Assembly (NCBI RefSeq): GCF_018449695.1
Contig: NZ_JAAVUY010000024.1
Location: forward strand, 24,922 to 88,921
Source: Bradyrhizobium sp. dw_411
GTDB lineage: Bacteria > Pseudomonadota > Alphaproteobacteria > Rhizobiales > Xanthobacteraceae
DNA length: 64,000 nt
Direction: 5' to 3'
Under the pieces are notes generated by a model that had not been told where the DNA came from, ran no database searches, and saw nothing but the letters and a program-made list of their open reading frames with translations. The translations under genes were made by a program, and so were the position numbers. Below are positions 36,548-45,746 of this stretch, piece after piece (the stretch's first letter is position 1; the number at the start of each line of letters is the position of its first letter).

Positions 36548-38020
36548 ATGTTTGATTTTGAAGCCCTGAGCGCTGCCATCGTCCGCCAGACCGTGTTGTG
36601 TGTCGGCGATCTCATGCTCGACGAATTCGTCTATGGCGAGGTGTCGCGCATCTCGCCGGAAGCGCCGGCGCCTGTGATTGCGGTCCAGCGCACCGAAACG
36701 GATGTCGGCGGCGCCGGCAACGTCGCGCGCAACATCGCCTCGCTCGGCGCGCGCTGCATTTTCGTCGGCCTGATCGGCGAGGATGAGGCGGGCGGCCGGC
36801 TGAAGGCCAGGCTGGCGCAGGAAAGCCTGATCGAGAGCGTGCTGGTGCCGGATTCCTCGCGGCCGACGACGCGCAAGGTGCGTTTCGTTTCCGAACATTT
36901 CTCCACCCACATGCTGCGCGCCGATTGGGAAAAGGCGCAACCGGCCAGCGCCGAAATCGAGCAGAAACTGATCGATACCATCCTGCCGCTGTTGCCGCGC
37001 GCCGACATCGTGCTGCTGTCGGACTACGCCAAGGGCGTGCTGACGGCGCGGGTGATCCGCAACGTAATCGACGCCGCGCGAAAGCTGGGCAAGCCCGTGA
37101 TCGTCGATCCCAAGAGCACCAATTTCGCGATCTATCGTGGCGCGACGCTGCTGACGCCCAATCGCAAGGAATTCGCGGAAGCGACCCGCAGCCGCGCCGA
37201 TTCGGTCGACAGCATCGCCGAAGCCGCGCAGGACGCGATGCAGCTTGCCGATTGCGAAGCAATATTAGTCACGCAGAGCGAACACGGCATGACGCTGGTG
37301 CCGCGCAGCGGCGACGTCATTCACGTGCCGGCTCATGCCGTCAAGGTGATCGACGTCTCGGGGGCGGGTGATACGGTTGCGGCCGTGCTGGCGGTGGCGC
37401 TGGCGACCAAAGCCGATTGGGAAACCGCCTTGCGGGTCGCGACCGCGGCGGCCGCAGTCGCCGTCAGCAAGAAAGGCACCGCCAGCGTGTCGTCGGCGGA
37501 ATTGCGGCGGAAAATCCTGCCGCATGCGGCGCGCGCGGCGGAAGAAAAGATCGTTGCCCAAAAAGGCGATCTGGAAACGCAGGTCGCGGACTGGCGCGAG
37601 CAGGGATTGCGGGTCGGTTTCACCAATGGCTGTTTCGATATTCTGCATCCCGGTCACGTCAGGGTTCTGACTGTGGCGCGCGGCGCCTGCGACCGCCTGA
37701 TCGTCGGGCTGAACAGCGACGCCTCGGTGAAGCGGCTGAAAGGCGAGGGGCGCCCGGTACAGGACGAGCGCGCGCGAGCCGAAGTGCTGGCGTCGCTGGA
37801 AGCGGTCGATCTGGTGGTGATCTTCGAACAGGACACGCCGATCGACCTGATCACGCGGATCGTGCCGAGCGTGCTGGTCAAGGGTGGCGACTATACCCGC
37901 GAGAAAGTCGTCGGCCACGAGATCGTCGAAGCCAATGGCGGCGAAGTGCTGCTGGTCGACGTGTTGCCCGGTTTCAGCACGACGTCGCTGGTCGATCGCG
38001 CACGGAGAGACAAGGCGTGA
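36548..38020 (+). CDS. hldE: Bifunctional heptose-7-phosphate kinase / heptose-1-phosphate adenylyltransferase
   Basis: A 490-residue fusion. Residues about 1-325 form a PfkB/ribokinase domain (VGGAGNVARNIASLGA; catalytic VSGAGDTVAAVL), and about 355-490 a nucleotidyltransferase (GFTNGCFDILHPGHVRVL; LVKGGDY). Both reactions of ADP-heptose synthesis are covered. It lies 22 bp after hldD, and its stop overlaps the GTG of the next gene. The isomerase GmhA is not in the window. Confidence 0.95.
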   Translation: MFDFEALSAAIVRQTVLCVGDLMLDEFVYGEVSRISPEAPAPVIAVQRTETDVGGAGNVARNIASLGARCIFVGLIGEDEAGGRLKARLAQESLIESVLVPDSSRPTTRKVRFVSEHFSTHMLRADWEKAQPASAEIEQKLIDTILPLLPRADIVLLSDYAKGVLTARVIRNVIDAARKLGKPVIVDPKSTNFAIYRGATLLTPNRKEFAEATRSRADSVDSIAEAAQDAMQLADCEAILVTQSEHGMTLVPRSGDVIHVPAHAVKVIDVSGAGDTVAAVLAVALATKADWETALRVATAAAAVAVSKKGTASVSSAELRRKILPHAARAAEEKIVAQKGDLETQVADWREQGLRVGFTNGCFDILHPGHVRVLTVARGACDRLIVGLNSDASVKRLKGEGRPVQDERARAEVLASLEAVDLVVIFEQDTPIDLITRIVPSVLVKGGDYTREKVVGHEIVEANGGEVLLVDVLPGFSTTSLVDRARRDKA

Positions 38021-39300
38021 GAAGCGCCATCGCTCGCGAGCCGCTGGGCGCGTTGCTGGCGCGGCGCTGGCGCGATCCGGCCGCCTGGATCGAGACGACG
38101 GATATCCTTATTGGCCTCGTCGCGGTCACGCTGCCGTGGTCGACGTCGCTGGTGGCGATCTTTGCAGTCGCGGCCGTGGTCACGATGCTGCCGTTCTTCG
38201 ACCGCAAGGCTTTCCTGCAATCGCTTAAGCGTCCGGCATCCACCGTGCCGCTTGCGCTGTTTGCGCTGGCAGCCGTGGGCACGCTGTGGTCGGATGCGGC
38301 GTGGAGCGCGCGGCTATATGCGGTCGGTCCGGCGGCCAAACTCCTGATGCTGCCGGTGCTGTTCTATCATTTCGAACGCTCGTCGCGCGGCGTGCAGGTA
38401 TTCGCGGCGTTTCTGGTTTCCTGCGTCGCGCTGATGGTGATGTCTTTTATCGTCGCATGGCATCCGGCACTGGCGCTGCGCTCCGTCGCCGATTATGGCG
38501 TGCCGGTTAAAAACTATATCGATCAGAGCCAGGAATTCGCGCTGTGCGCCGTGGTGCTGGCCTATCCGATCGTTACGCTGGTGCGTGCCGGCCGCATTGT
38601 GCCGGCGCTGTTGCTGGGCGCGATCGCGCTCTGTTTGGTCGCCAACATGGCGTTCATCATTGTTTCGCGCACGGCGCTGGTGACCATGCCGATCATGCTG
38701 GCGGTGTTCGCGCTGCTGCATCTGAAATGGCGCACCAGCCTGATCCTGATCGGCGTGGCGATCGTGCTGGCGGCGCTGGCCTTTGCGACCTCGCTGCAGT
38801 TGCGCGCCAAGATCCAGACCTTTTCGCAGGACTATCAACTATACCATGACAAGAACATGCCGACATCGATCGGCCTGCGGCTGGAATTCTGGCAAAAATC
38901 GCTGCGGTTCATTGCCGAAGCGCCGATGTTCGGCCATGGCACGGGATCGATCCGCGGGCTGTTCGAACAGGCCGCTGTCGGCAAGGATACCGCCACCAGC
39001 GAGGTGATCGCAAATCCGCATAACCAGACCCTGAATGTCGCGATCCAGTGGGGCGTGCTTGGCGTCATCCTGTTGTACGCGATGTGGCTGGTGCATGGGC
39101 TGCTGTTTCGCGGCGATGGCCTGGTATCCTGGATCGGGCTGATGGCCGTGGTGCAGAATTTTTTCACATCGGCGTTCAATTCGCACATCTTCGATTTCAC
39201 CCCGGGATGGATGTATGTGCTTGGGGTGGGCATCGCCGGCGGCATGATGCTGCGCGCGCCGGGCGCATCGCCGGCGCCACTGATTTCCAGGCGGTCATGA
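38017..39300 (+). CDS. O-antigen ligase/polymerase family membrane protein
   Basis: A 427-residue protein with about eleven membrane helices. A long periplasmic loop contains EFWQKSLRFIAEAPMFGHGT, then ANPHNQTLNVAIQWGVLG, the Wzy/WaaL signature with conserved His. It either joins O-antigen to the lipid A-core (WaaL) or polymerises repeat units (Wzy); the position after heptose genes favours ligase. GTG 38017 overlaps the hldE stop. Confidence 0.8.
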   Translation: MRSAIAREPLGALLARRWRDPAAWIETTDILIGLVAVTLPWSTSLVAIFAVAAVVTMLPFFDRKAFLQSLKRPASTVPLALFALAAVGTLWSDAAWSARLYAVGPAAKLLMLPVLFYHFERSSRGVQVFAAFLVSCVALMVMSFIVAWHPALALRSVADYGVPVKNYIDQSQEFALCAVVLAYPIVTLVRAGRIVPALLLGAIALCLVANMAFIIVSRTALVTMPIMLAVFALLHLKWRTSLILIGVAIVLAALAFATSLQLRAKIQTFSQDYQLYHDKNMPTSIGLRLEFWQKSLRFIAEAPMFGHGTGSIRGLFEQAAVGKDTATSEVIANPHNQTLNVAIQWGVLGVILLYAMWLVHGLLFRGDGLVSWIGLMAVVQNFFTSAFNSHIFDFTPGWMYVLGVGIAGGMMLRAPGASPAPLISRRS

Positions 39301-39382
39301 CGGCTGGCATGCCCGCACGAGATCAGCTATCAGCAGGCTTGCGACGGGTTTTGCCCGCTATGCCCCGTGACCGGTCAGTGAC

Positions 39383-41320
39383 ATGATGCGCCTTTCCAAT
39401 CTGACCCTGCGCAACGCCTTGATTGCGACGCATGATGCGCTGGCGACCGCGCTGGCGCTGTTTGCGAGCTTCTATCTGCGCTTCGAGGGCGGCGATCTGT
39501 TCTATGACCGCGTGCCGCTGTTGCTGCACATCCTGCCGTACTTCATCGTCTTCACCGTGGTCGTCTGTTACGTCAGCAACCTGACCACGATGAAATGGCG
39601 TTTCATCTCGTTGCCGGATGCGCTGAATATCCTGCGCGTCACCACCGTGCTGACCGCCGCACTGCTGGCGCTGGATTATATTTTCGTGGCACCGGTCGTG
39701 AACGATCCGTCGGTGGCGCGCAGTATCCAGGGCGGATTCTTTCTCGGCAAAACCACCATCGTATTGTTCTGGTTTCTCGAGGTGTTTTTCCTCAGCGGCA
39801 TGCGCTTCGCCTATCGTTATTTCCGTTACACGCGCACGCGCCGTCATGCCCGCACCGAAGGCGCGTTGCCAACGCTGGTGATTGGCCGCACGGCCGATGC
39901 CGAAGTTCTCCTGCGCGGCATCGAAAGCGGCGCGGTCACGCGGCTGTGGCCAGTGGCCGTGTTGTCACCATCGGTGGCGGACCGCGGCCAGTCGATCCGC
40001 GGCATTCCGGTGGTCGGCGGGATCGACGACATGGAATATGTCGTTGCGGATTACGCCAAGCGCGACAAGCCGATCACCCGTGTGGTGATGACGCCGTCCG
40101 CGTTCGACGCCGAGGCACGGCCCGAGGCCGTTCTGATGCGGGCGCGGAAGCTGAACTTGATCGTCAGCCGGCTGCCGTCGCTGGAAAGCGGCGACACGCC
40201 GCGATTGACGACGGTAGCAGTCGAAGACCTGCTGCTGCGTCCCAGCGAGAAAATCGACTATAAGCGGCTCGAAGCCCTGGTGAAGGGCAAGTCGGTTATC
40301 GTCACCGGTGGCGGCGGCTCGATCGGCTCTGAAATCTGCGAGCGTGTCGCGACCTTCGGCGCCGCGCGACTGCTGGTGATCGAGAATTCGGAACCGGCGC
40401 TCTATGCCGTGACCGAAGAACTGGCCGCGCGCGAGAGCAGCGTGAAGGTCGAAGGCCGGATCGCCGACATCAGGGATCGCGGACGTATCACGCGGCTGAT
40501 GAACGAATTCAAGCCGGACATCGTGTTCCACGCCGCAGCCCTCAAGCATGTGCCGATTTTGGAACGCGACTGGAGCGAAGGCGTCAAGACCAACATTTTC
40601 GGATCGGTCAACGTCGCTGACGCCGCGCAGGCGGCCGGCGCCGAGGCGATGGTGATGATTTCGACCGACAAGGCGATCGAGCCTGTGTCGATGCTGGGTC
40701 TGACCAAGCGATTTGCCGAGATGTATTGCCAGGCGCTGGATCGCGATCTGGCGGCGGAGCGCAGCGGCAAGCCGCCGATGCGGCTGATCTCGGTGAGATT
40801 CGGCAATGTGCTGGCGTCGAACGGATCAGTGGTGCCGAAGTTCAAGGCGCAGATTGCGGCAGGCGGCCCGGTGACGGTCACGCATCCCGACATGGTCCGC
40901 TATTTCATGACCATCCGCGAAGCCTGCGATCTCGTGATCACCGCTGCCGCGCATGCGCTGGCGCCGGTACGCCCGGACGTGTCGGTCTACGTGCTCAACA
41001 TGGGGCAACCTGTAAAAATCGTCGATCTGGCCGAGCGCATGATCCGGCTGTCCGGCCTGCAGCCGGGTTACGATATCGACATCGTGTTCTCGGGTATGCG
41101 GCCCGGCGAGCGCCTCAACGAAATCCTGTTTGCAACGGAGGAGCCGACCGTCGAGATCGGCGTCGCCGGCATCATGGCGGCCAAGCCCAATGAGCCGCCG
41201 ATGCAGTCGCTGCGAAAATGGATCGCGGCGCTGGAGCAGGCGATCGCGAGGGACGACCGCGCCACCATCAAATCCGTGTTGAAGGATGCCGTGCCGGAAT
41301 TTGGCTCGAGCGCCGCTTAA
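39383..41320 (+). CDS. WbpM/CapD-type nucleotide-sugar 4,6-dehydratase
   Basis: A 645-residue membrane-anchored protein. Four hydrophobic helices (about residues 10-145) precede a CoA-binding-like domain and an SDR domain: VIVTGGGGSIGSEICERV, HAAALKHVPILE, STDKAIEPVSMLGLTKRFAE (Ser-Met-x4-Lys catalytic set of the WbpM group rather than Tyr). WbpM converts UDP-GlcNAc to UDP-4-keto-6-deoxy-GlcNAc for QuiNAc or FucNAc. With the reductase at 42599 and the transferase at 43542 it forms a plausible QuiNAc pathway. Confidence 0.88.
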   Translation: MMRLSNLTLRNALIATHDALATALALFASFYLRFEGGDLFYDRVPLLLHILPYFIVFTVVVCYVSNLTTMKWRFISLPDALNILRVTTVLTAALLALDYIFVAPVVNDPSVARSIQGGFFLGKTTIVLFWFLEVFFLSGMRFAYRYFRYTRTRRHARTEGALPTLVIGRTADAEVLLRGIESGAVTRLWPVAVLSPSVADRGQSIRGIPVVGGIDDMEYVVADYAKRDKPITRVVMTPSAFDAEARPEAVLMRARKLNLIVSRLPSLESGDTPRLTTVAVEDLLLRPSEKIDYKRLEALVKGKSVIVTGGGGSIGSEICERVATFGAARLLVIENSEPALYAVTEELAARESSVKVEGRIADIRDRGRITRLMNEFKPDIVFHAAALKHVPILERDWSEGVKTNIFGSVNVADAAQAAGAEAMVMISTDKAIEPVSMLGLTKRFAEMYCQALDRDLAAERSGKPPMRLISVRFGNVLASNGSVVPKFKAQIAAGGPVTVTHPDMVRYFMTIREACDLVITAAAHALAPVRPDVSVYVLNMGQPVKIVDLAERMIRLSGLQPGYDIDIVFSGMRPGERLNEILFATEEPTVEIGVAGIMAAKPNEPPMQSLRKWIAALEQAIARDDRATIKSVLKDAVPEFGSSAA

Positions 41321-41375
41321 GATATTGTTCCGTTAGTTTTACGCTGGCCGTGCGGCACCGTTTCGAAAGCGATTG

Positions 41376-42602
41376 ATGCAGAAGCCAGAAAAAATCGCCC
41401 CAAAAATCATTATTGCCAGCCAGCATTACCCGCCCGATCAGAGCACGACGGCCGCGATCATGTCGGCGATCTCAACTCAGCTCGCGCGCGATGCGCCGGT
41501 ACTGGTGCTGTCGGGCATGGCCGGCTCGGCAACGATTCAGTCCGATCGTGCAGGCCAGTTTGATGTCGTTGAGGTCAAGAACCGGCTGCCGGGCAAGGCC
41601 GCGCTGGTCAGGCGCGCGACATCGGAAATGCTGTTCGCGATCCGGATATTCCGGGCGCTGTTGACGCGATTGCAGCCCGGCGATGTCGCGCTCACCGTCA
41701 CCGCGCCGTTCATGCTGCCCTATGCGGTGGTCGCGGCGGCCCGGTTGAAACGGGCGCGCTCGGTGCTGATCATGCACGATCTCTATCCCGATGTGCTTGT
41801 GATGGCCGGCCTGTTGAAGCCGGCCTCGCTGGTGACCCGGGGGATACGCGGCATCAACGCGCTGATGTTTCGCGGGCTCAATGCCATCGTCACGATCGGT
41901 CGCGACACCGAGCAGCTTCTGTTGCGGTATGCGGGCGTCACCCGCGACAAACTCCGCTTCATTCCGAACTGGGCGACACTCGCGCCTGCAGTCCGGCCGA
42001 TATCGCCGGATAATCCCTACCGCCGTTCGCAGGCCGCCCGCTTTATCGTCGGTCTCTCCGGCAATCTCGGCTTTACCCATGATCCCGATATCGTATTTGC
42101 TGCGGCGCGGTTGCTGCGCGACGATCCGGATATTCACTTTCTGCTGTCGGGCTGGGGCATCGGCTTCGAGCGCCTCAAGCAGATGCAGGCGCAGACCGTA
42201 CTTCCCAATGTCAGTCTCGTTGACCGCGTGCCGGATGAAAATCTCGAAGCGTTTTTGTCGGCTGCCGATCTCTGGCTGATTCCCTATCGCAAAAACGTCG
42301 CGGGCGTGTCGGTGCCGAGCCGGTTCTACAATCTGCTCGCGGTGGGCCGGCCGGTACTCATTGTAGCCGAGCGCGATGCCGAGGCGGCACTGACAGTCAC
42401 CGAGCATGATGTGGGCTGGGTCGTCACGCCCGGCGATGCCGATGAGCTGGCAAGAACCATCCGGCTTGCCGCGTCGTCCGAGGATTTCGCGCGCGGCGAG
42501 CGCGCCGCCACGATCGCGCAACGGTTTAATTTTGCGGGAGCGATGGCCGGCTATTCCGATCTCGTTCAGGGATTGCTGCGCAAATCAGAGAGCGGACGAT
42601 GA
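41376..42602 (+). CDS. Family-4 glycosyltransferase, WcaI-like
   Basis: A 408-residue protein with IIIASQHYPPDQSTTAAIMS at the N-terminus, MHDLYPDVLVMAGLL in the middle and VAGVSVPSRFYNLLAVGRPV in the donor-binding part, close to WcaI/WbuB-type transferases that add fucose or N-acetyl sugars to lipid-linked glycans. Cytosolic, peripheral. The stop overlaps the start of the reductase gene (ATGA), so they are cotranslated and probably act on the same repeat unit. Confidence 0.85.
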   Translation: MQKPEKIAPKIIIASQHYPPDQSTTAAIMSAISTQLARDAPVLVLSGMAGSATIQSDRAGQFDVVEVKNRLPGKAALVRRATSEMLFAIRIFRALLTRLQPGDVALTVTAPFMLPYAVVAAARLKRARSVLIMHDLYPDVLVMAGLLKPASLVTRGIRGINALMFRGLNAIVTIGRDTEQLLLRYAGVTRDKLRFIPNWATLAPAVRPISPDNPYRRSQAARFIVGLSGNLGFTHDPDIVFAAARLLRDDPDIHFLLSGWGIGFERLKQMQAQTVLPNVSLVDRVPDENLEAFLSAADLWLIPYRKNVAGVSVPSRFYNLLAVGRPVLIVAERDAEAALTVTEHDVGWVVTPGDADELARTIRLAASSEDFARGERAATIAQRFNFAGAMAGYSDLVQGLLRKSESGR

Positions 42603-43531
42603 CGGACACGCGTCCCTCCGTTCTCGTGACAGGCGCCAGCGGTTTTGTCGGCCGGCATCTGGTGCCGGCATTGGTGCAAGCGGGATGGCGGGTGCGGCGC
42701 GCGGTGCGAACGCCCACAGGCGGCGACGATGAAGTCCTGATCGGCTCTATCGGACCTGACACCGACTGGCACGCCGCGCTGGACGGTGTCGAGGCGGTGG
42801 TGCATCTGGCGGCGCGGGCGCATCACCCCGGCGAGGAACATGCGGGCGGGCTCTATCGTACCGTGAACACCGAGGGCACACTGCAACTGGCGCGAAGCGC
42901 CGCGGCAGCCGGTGTGCGGCAGTTCATCCATCTCAGTACTATTCTCGTCAACGGCGCCTCCACCGACGGCCGCGCGCCATTTCGCGAAGATGATATTGCC
43001 GCACCGCGCGGCGTTTATGGGCTCTCGAAAGCCGCCGCAGAGTCCGGTCTGAAGGCGCTGTCCGAGACGGTTGCGATGCGCGTCACGGTGATCCGGCCGC
43101 CGTTGATCTACGGCGCCGGAGCGCTCGGGAATTTCAGGTTGTTGGTCAGGGCTGTCCAGCGTGGCATTCCGCTTCCATTCGGCGCGATCCATAACCGCCG
43201 CGCTTTCGTCGGCGTCGAGAACCTCGCTTCGTTCATCGCCAACCGGCTCTCGGCGACGGGCGGTCAATTCGATCTTTTTTTGGTCGCGGATGAGGCGCAG
43301 ATCTCGACGCCTGAATTCGTCCGGCAGATCGCGCGCGCCTCGGGCAAATCAGCGCGTCTGGTGCCGCTGCCGCTACCGGTGTTGCAGTTACTGTTGAAAA
43401 TGAGCGGCCGCCCGGAAGCGCGGGACAGCCTGATCGGATCGATGGAAGTGGATGTCTCGAAGATGGCCGCGACCGGATGGCGGCCGCCGTTCAGCCTCGA
43501 GGAGGGGCTGCGCCGGGCGGTGTCGTCTTAA
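42599..43531 (+). CDS. NAD-dependent sugar reductase/epimerase, WbpV/WreQ-like
   Basis: A 310-residue SDR: VLVTGASGFVGRHLVPALVQ, HLAARAHH, YGLSKAAAESGLKAL (Y-x3-K). Its length and the HLAARAHHPGEE stretch resemble WbpV, WbpK and rhizobial WreQ, which reduce UDP-4-keto-6-deoxy-GlcNAc to UDP-QuiNAc or UDP-FucNAc. Last gene of the rightward operon; convergent with the initiating transferase. The exact product sugar is inferred from context. Confidence 0.8.
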   Translation: MTDTRPSVLVTGASGFVGRHLVPALVQAGWRVRRAVRTPTGGDDEVLIGSIGPDTDWHAALDGVEAVVHLAARAHHPGEEHAGGLYRTVNTEGTLQLARSAAAAGVRQFIHLSTILVNGASTDGRAPFREDDIAAPRGVYGLSKAAAESGLKALSETVAMRVTVIRPPLIYGAGALGNFRLLVRAVQRGIPLPFGAIHNRRAFVGVENLASFIANRLSATGGQFDLFLVADEAQISTPEFVRQIARASGKSARLVPLPLPVLQLLLKMSGRPEARDSLIGSMEVDVSKMAATGWRPPFSLEEGLRRAVSS

Positions 43532-43541
43532 GTGTTTTCTT

Positions 43542-44558
43542 CTAAGACGTACGCGGCTGCGAAAACCGGTACATCGAAAACGTCACCGCGGCGCCACCAA
43601 CGAGTAAGAGCACGGTTTCGACTGCCAACGACGCCGTCCGGGTTGACGCAATGGCCAAGCCTGCGAGAACCACATTGAGCACGAACACCTCGCTCACCAC
43701 GCGCCACACGCTAAAACCGTTGTCGGTCGCGCGCTGGTAGAAATGCGAGCGATGCGCGGCCCAAAACGGCTCGCGCCGGATCATGCGGCGCAACAGCGTC
43801 ACCGAGGCGTCGGCCAGATAATACAGTGGCAACAGCAGCGCAGCGGCGAGGTGCTGATGCGACGCCAGTTCCATGAGACACCAGCCCAACAGCAGGCCGA
43901 TCGGCAGGCTGCCGACATCGCCGAGAAAGATTTTTGCCACCGGGCGGTTGAAGGGCGCAAAGCCGATCATCGCGCCGCATAGCGCGGCGGCCATGATGGC
44001 TGGCGATAGCGAAAATTCGCTCAGCGATCCCAGGACGACCAGCGCTGATGTCACGGGCACGATTTCGGCCACGGTCATCCAGTCCAGCCCGTCCATGAAG
44101 TTGACCAGATTCACGAACCAGAGTCCTGCCAGCAAAATCAGGCTGCGCTCGAGCCAGAGCGGACATGCCGGAACGATCCTGACATCATCCGATGCGGCAA
44201 ACACGATCGCGCCGACCGCGACCGCCTGCAGCAACAACCGCGCTACGACAGGGATGGATTTGAGGTCGTCGGCAAAGCCGACGATGGCAATGAACAGCGT
44301 CGCGCCGAACACCGCGATCGGAACATGCACGCGCGATCCATCGTTGCCCGCCATGATCGCGGCGGCGACCACCAATGTCGCAGCGATCACCGCGATGCCC
44401 GCGCCCTGCGGCGTCGGGATGCGATGGGAGGAGCGCGCATTCGGGTTTGCCAAGGCGTGCTTGAGGAGCAGCGGACGGATCGCCGCGGTCAGGCCGGCCG
44501 AGATGATCGCCGCGGCGACGATGGCCAAAAGAAATAGCGACGCGTCCGAAATGGTCAT
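43542..44558 (-). CDS. WecA/WbpL-type polyprenyl-phosphate sugar-1-phosphate transferase
   Basis: A 338-residue integral membrane protein with about ten helices. Active-site motifs: GFADDLKSIP (DD), LVNFMDGLDWMT and KIFLGDVGSLPIGLL, the WecA/MraY signature. It starts O-antigen synthesis by moving a sugar-1-phosphate to undecaprenyl phosphate. Beside the WbpM- and WbpV-like genes it most resembles WbpL/WreU, which use UDP-QuiNAc or UDP-FucNAc. ATG 44558; 17 bp after the flippase-like gene. Confidence 0.87.
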   Translation of the reverse strand: MTISDASLFLLAIVAAAIISAGLTAAIRPLLLKHALANPNARSSHRIPTPQGAGIAVIAATLVVAAAIMAGNDGSRVHVPIAVFGATLFIAIVGFADDLKSIPVVARLLLQAVAVGAIVFAASDDVRIVPACPLWLERSLILLAGLWFVNLVNFMDGLDWMTVAEIVPVTSALVVLGSLSEFSLSPAIMAAALCGAMIGFAPFNRPVAKIFLGDVGSLPIGLLLGWCLMELASHQHLAAALLLPLYYLADASVTLLRRMIRREPFWAAHRSHFYQRATDNGFSVWRVVSEVFVLNVVLAGLAIASTRTASLAVETVLLLVGGAAVTFSMYRFSQPRTS

Positions 44559-44575
44559 TCTGTCCAATATGGCCG

Positions 44576-45535
44576 TTATTCCGGCACCTCGATCGGTGCG
44601 GTGCCTTGCGCGGCTTTCTCCGCGCTGAAAATCCACACGAGGCCGCCAAAGGCGCCGACGATAAAGGAGACCGCGCCAAACAGCAGCGAAATGTTGATGC
44701 CTTCATTGGTCATCAGCCCGGCATAGCCAAAGGCCAATCCCATGGTCGCTTCGCGCACGCCCCAGCCGGCAATCGAGATCGGCAGCATCGTGATCAGCAT
44801 GACCGGCGGTATCAACTGGAAGGTCTGGCCGAATCCGACCGGGGCTGCGATCGACTTGACCACGCACCAGGCGATCACGACGGCAAGCACGTGAACGAAT
44901 ATCGAGAGCGCCGCGATCGCGATGCCATGTTTCCGGCTGAACACCACCCGGTTGGCAATCACGGCGCAGGCATAAACATGATGCGTTACCCACCAGCTCT
45001 TCAGCCACGGCCATCGCAGACGGCCGAGAATGAGAAATCCCATGCCGCCCGCAAGTGCTGCGAAATCGACCAGCAACAATGCGGAGCGGCCATAGGGATC
45101 GCTGATCAGCCGATAGCTCCATGGCAGGCTCGCGACGATCATGACCGCCAGCGCAATCAGGCCGATGGCGCGGTCGACAAAGATCGAATAGGTCGCCGCG
45201 CGCCAGCCGGCGCCGGCGCGCGCCACCAGCCAGAGCCGCACGGCGTCGCCGCCGATCGAGGAGGGCAGCGTCTGGTTGAAAAACGATCCGATCAGATTGT
45301 AACGCATCGCCTGGCGGATCGGCAGCGGTGCGTTGCATTCGGCGCTGACGATGCGCCAACGCAGCACGCCGATAAAGATCTGCAGAAATGTCGCCGCGAT
45401 CGCCAGCCCGAGCCAGCCCAGGCTCGCGACATCGATACGCGACGCCAGTTCGGAAAAATTCGCCTTGCGGAGCGCGAGATAGAGCAGCGCCGCGGAGATG
45501 ACGATCTTGATTGTCGAAAGCAGGATCCGGCGCAT
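44576..45535 (-). CDS. Lysylphosphatidylglycerol-synthase-TM/UPF0104 membrane protein
   Basis: A 319-residue protein with eight or so membrane helices, LRWRIVSAECNAPLPIRQAM and LPSSIGGDAVRLWLVARAGA being the conserved core of the UPF0104/AglD-related family. Members are linked to lipid or polyprenol translocation. First gene of a two-gene leftward operon with the WecA-like gene, so it may move lipid-linked sugars. It is divergent from the UDP-glucuronate epimerase gene. Confidence 0.8.
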   Translation of the reverse strand: MRRILLSTIKIVISAALLYLALRKANFSELASRIDVASLGWLGLAIAATFLQIFIGVLRWRIVSAECNAPLPIRQAMRYNLIGSFFNQTLPSSIGGDAVRLWLVARAGAGWRAATYSIFVDRAIGLIALAVMIVASLPWSYRLISDPYGRSALLLVDFAALAGGMGFLILGRLRWPWLKSWWVTHHVYACAVIANRVVFSRKHGIAIAALSIFVHVLAVVIAWCVVKSIAAPVGFGQTFQLIPPVMLITMLPISIAGWGVREATMGLAFGYAGLMTNEGINISLLFGAVSFIVGAFGGLVWIFSAEKAAQGTAPIEVPE

Positions 45536-45746
45536 CTCGCCCGCGCTTTGCCAAGTTAGAGAAGCAAGTTAGAGAAGAGCATCAAACCGGCGCAAATCGA
45601 CCCCGAGCGCCCCGGGTTCGGCGTCTTGGTATGGTTTTAAAGCCAATATGGCAATAGCCGCATCGCCGGGTATTGCGGCCCCGGTGATATCTCGGCAAAA
45701 CAGTCCATCCGGCGCGGCGGCGCCAACCGGCGCGGACGGGGTTAAG

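Noticed and set aside
37417..38016. 600-bp upstream extension of the O-antigen ligase frame
   Set aside because: It lies inside hldE in another frame and is Arg-rich nonsense; the GTG at 38017 gives the proper membrane protein.
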